Assembly: GCA_028678885.1 (NCBI GenBank)
Contig: JAJRCP010000100.1
Coordinates: forward strand, 1-6,577
DNA: 6,577 nucleotides
Direction: 5' to 3'
Source: Methanomicrobiales archaeon
GTDB lineage: Archaea; Halobacteriota; Methanomicrobia; Methanomicrobiales; JACTUA01
Made by a program: the position numbers and the translations under genes. A model generated the notes under the pieces. The model did no database searches. It saw only the letters and a list, made by a program, of their open reading frames with translations, and was not told the origin of the DNA. Each line of letters starts with the position of its first letter. The stretch's first letter is position 1. Below, piece after piece: positions 5,456 through 6,577 of the stretch.

Positions 5456-6178
5456 ATGAACTGGCTCATCGGCTACATCGCGATAACCGTTTTCTTTGCC
5501 ACCTTCTTGGGAGGACTTCTTGTTATTCGTCTCAAAAAGACCCTGCCGTATTTTTTTGCTTTTGCCGCAGGAAATCTGATTGCCGTATCTTTCTTTGATA
5601 TCCAGCCGGAAACGTTTGATATCGCTCAGACTATGGGCATCCCGATACGCTATATCATGATCGTCATCGTCATCTCCTTTTTCTTCTTCGGTCTGATCGA
5701 ACGGTACCTGCTGCTCTATCATTCTGATGCAGAGGATTTTCATGGCCACATCATGGGACCTGTAGGGGCCGGAGGTCTCACCCTCAACAGCTTCTTGGAT
5801 GGTATCACGATCGGCATCGCTTTCCAGGCCAACGAAGCCATCGGGCTTATTGTTGGCCTCGCGGTGATTCTTCATGACATCACCGATGGAATGAACACTG
5901 TAACCATCATGCTGAAAAATAAACAGTCCACGAGGAATTCCCTTATTTTTCTACTCCTGGACTCCTTTGCTCCTTTTTTTGGGATCCTGGTCACCGTACT
6001 TATCGTCTTTCCAAAAACTCTTCTGGTTCTGCTACTTGCAATCTTTGCAGGGGAATTTCTCTATATCGGGGCTGCAAGCCTCTTACCGGAAACCTACCGC
6101 TATGCTCCGCATAAAATGATCATCTCGATGGGGCTGGGCATCCTGCTGATTCTGATTCTCACGATATTGATTTTATAA
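5456..6178 (+). CDS. ZIP-family divalent metal transporter
   Basis: 240 residues with about eight hydrophobic segments (roughly 4-24, 29-48, 65-88, 103-124, 128-150, 160-184, 188-210, 218-240), the normal ZIP topology. The metal-site signatures are recognisable: TM4 has N111-S-F-L-D115-G and TM5 has H140-D-I-T-D144-G, matching the family's H-N/S-F-x-E/D-G and H-E-I-P-E-G motifs. A short His-containing loop (H89, H96, H98) lies between TM3 and TM4, as in many ZIPs. The family moves zinc, iron or related divalent metals into the cytoplasm; the exact metal is not readable. Odd points: the TM4 histidine is replaced by Asn111, and the usual Glu ligands are Asp. No metal regulator is adjacent. The family call is strong, the substrate unknown. 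Confidence 0.85.
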   Translation: MNWLIGYIAITVFFATFLGGLLVIRLKKTLPYFFAFAAGNLIAVSFFDIQPETFDIAQTMGIPIRYIMIVIVISFFFFGLIERYLLLYHSDAEDFHGHIMGPVGAGGLTLNSFLDGITIGIAFQANEAIGLIVGLAVILHDITDGMNTVTIMLKNKQSTRNSLIFLLLDSFAPFFGILVTVLIVFPKTLLVLLLAIFAGEFLYIGAASLLPETYRYAPHKMIISMGLGILLILILTILIL

Positions 6179-6184
6179 TCTCAC

Positions 6185-6202
6185 TTTTTCCATAATTTTT
6201 TT
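6185..6202 (+). terminator. Oligo-T terminator after the ZIP gene
   Basis: Runs of five T (6185-6189) and seven T (6196-6202) lie 7-24 nt after the stop codon with no hairpin, the expected form of an archaeal intrinsic terminator. Confidence 0.6.
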
Positions 6203-6236
6203 CGAGAAGTATGGACCAATTTGCGACTCTCTATGA

Positions 6237-6269
6237 GGGTATGGTAAGGTGCAACTTGGCCATACGCCC
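6237..6269. repeat. Imperfect hairpin in the ZIP/HEAT-like convergent gap
   Basis: GGG-TATGG (6237-6244) can pair with CCATA (6260-6264) and CCC (6267-6269), with a 2-nt bulge. Inside the loop AAG (6246-6248) can pair with CTT (6255-6257). It is followed 12 bp later by a second, perfect inverted repeat. Confidence 0.35.
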
Positions 6270-6283
6270 CATAAATACGATGA

Positions 6284-6301
6284 CAGGGAAATTTTTCCCT
6301 G
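6284..6301. repeat. Perfect 8-bp inverted repeat with 2-nt loop
   Basis: CAGGGAAA (6284-6291) is followed by TT and then TTTCCCTG (6294-6301). TG at 6281-6282 and CA at 6303-6304 extend the stem across one mismatch. It lies between convergent genes, about 80 bp beyond the ZIP oligo-T terminator and about 65 bp beyond the opposing T-rich tract. A role in a structured RNA or as a cruciform is possible; nothing shows which. Confidence 0.5.
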
Positions 6302-6366
6302 GCACTGAAATTCTGTACTTTGGTAATCAGGATTCAAAAAAGGGAATATGATTGTCACCGCTGCCT

Positions 6367-6392
6367 AATAATAAGAAAGAAATTATAAAAAT
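6367..6392 (-). terminator. T-rich terminator after the minus-strand 3'-fragment gene
   Basis: On the minus strand this stretch begins ATTTTTATAATTTC and continues T-rich, starting about 32 nt after the TAG at 6424-6426. This is consistent with archaeal U-rich termination of the gene entering from the right edge. Confidence 0.5.
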
Positions 6393-6423
6393 CGGGTGAG
6401 TATATCACGCCAATGCATTGATT

Positions 6424-6577
6424 CTAGTTCTTCGAATGTTTCTGGAGATTATCCATTGCCCATGTAGCTTCTTCATTTCCTACGTGCCGGAGTGCCCCTA
6501 GAAATTTTAATGCTTGCCGACGAAGGATTACATCCTTCGAGGTCCTCGCTAACGTATAGAGTTGAAATATTTTCGGA
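6424..6577 (-). CDS. C-terminal fragment of an unidentified, possibly HEAT-repeat-like protein (5' end cut by window edge)
   Basis: The frame is open from the right edge to a TAG at 6424-6426, giving 50 complete codons. The visible residues include a D-V-I-L-R-R-Q-A-L-K-F-L-G-A-L stretch and E-E-A-T-W-A-M-D-N-L. These resemble the 'V-R-x-x-A-x-x-x-L-G' helix of HEAT or Armadillo-like repeats followed by another helix, but one repeat is too little for a firm family call. The tail QKHSKN is charged. The frame has amino-acid use like a real protein, and a T-rich terminator follows the stop, both of which support it as coding. It is convergent with the ZIP gene. Most of the gene lies outside the window, so function is unknown. 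Confidence 0.6.
   Translation of the reverse strand, partial: PKIFQLYTLARTSKDVILRRQALKFLGALRHVGNEEATWAMDNLQKHSKN

Noticed and set aside
5339..5875. 178-codon minus-strand frame opposite the ZIP gene
   Set aside because: It is antisense to a strongly hydrophobic, motif-bearing membrane gene and is the charged complement expected of such a gene; it has no family features.
6173..6358. 61-codon minus-strand frame in the convergent gap
   Set aside because: It overlaps the ZIP oligo-T terminator and the inverted repeats, and its composition is not protein-like.

Overview
The window looks like a chromosomal stretch from a methanogenic archaeon, most likely Methanomicrobiales or a close relative. 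This rests on archaeal-style TATA boxes about 26-30 bp from several start codons, a DacZ-type (archaeal) diadenylate cyclase domain joined to PAS domains, a small CxxC-x17-CxxC zinc-ribbon protein, a polyferredoxin-like 2[4Fe-4S] protein, and TSP3 calcium-repeat and TPR proteins of a kind frequent in these genomes. The assignment is inference; no rRNA or methanogenesis gene is present to confirm it.

Layout: (1) 1-230, minus: 5' part of an antibiotic-biosynthesis-monooxygenase (ABM)-like gene, cut by the window edge. (2) 506-2146, plus: a 546-residue protein with a degenerate receiver, two PAS domains and a C-terminal diadenylate cyclase domain, followed 33 bp later by a YkgJ-type cysteine-cluster protein (2180-2554). 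(3) 2653-2826, plus: a 57-residue zinc-ribbon protein behind a clear TATA box. (4) 2860-4273, minus: a likely two-gene operon for exported proteins: a membrane-anchored TSP3-repeat protein with a clan-CD-peptidase-like His/Cys pair, then a small lipoprotein. (5) 4465-4740, minus: a 2[4Fe-4S] ferredoxin, divergent from a TPR protein (4984-5307, plus); two inverted repeats lie between them. (6) 5456-6178, plus: a ZIP-family metal transporter with unusual metal-site residues. (7) 6424-6577, minus: C-terminal fragment of a possibly HEAT-like protein, convergent with the ZIP gene across a structured intergenic region.

The most notable item is the pseudoreceiver-PAS-PAS-DAC protein. It suggests that c-di-AMP synthesis here is tied directly to cytoplasmic sensing, unlike the DacZ enzymes usual in archaea, which lack PAS domains as far as I know. 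The genes otherwise look like mostly independent transcription units, not one pathway. No tRNA, rRNA, CRISPR array, insertion sequence or attachment site was seen. No gene-free stretch exceeds 300 bases.
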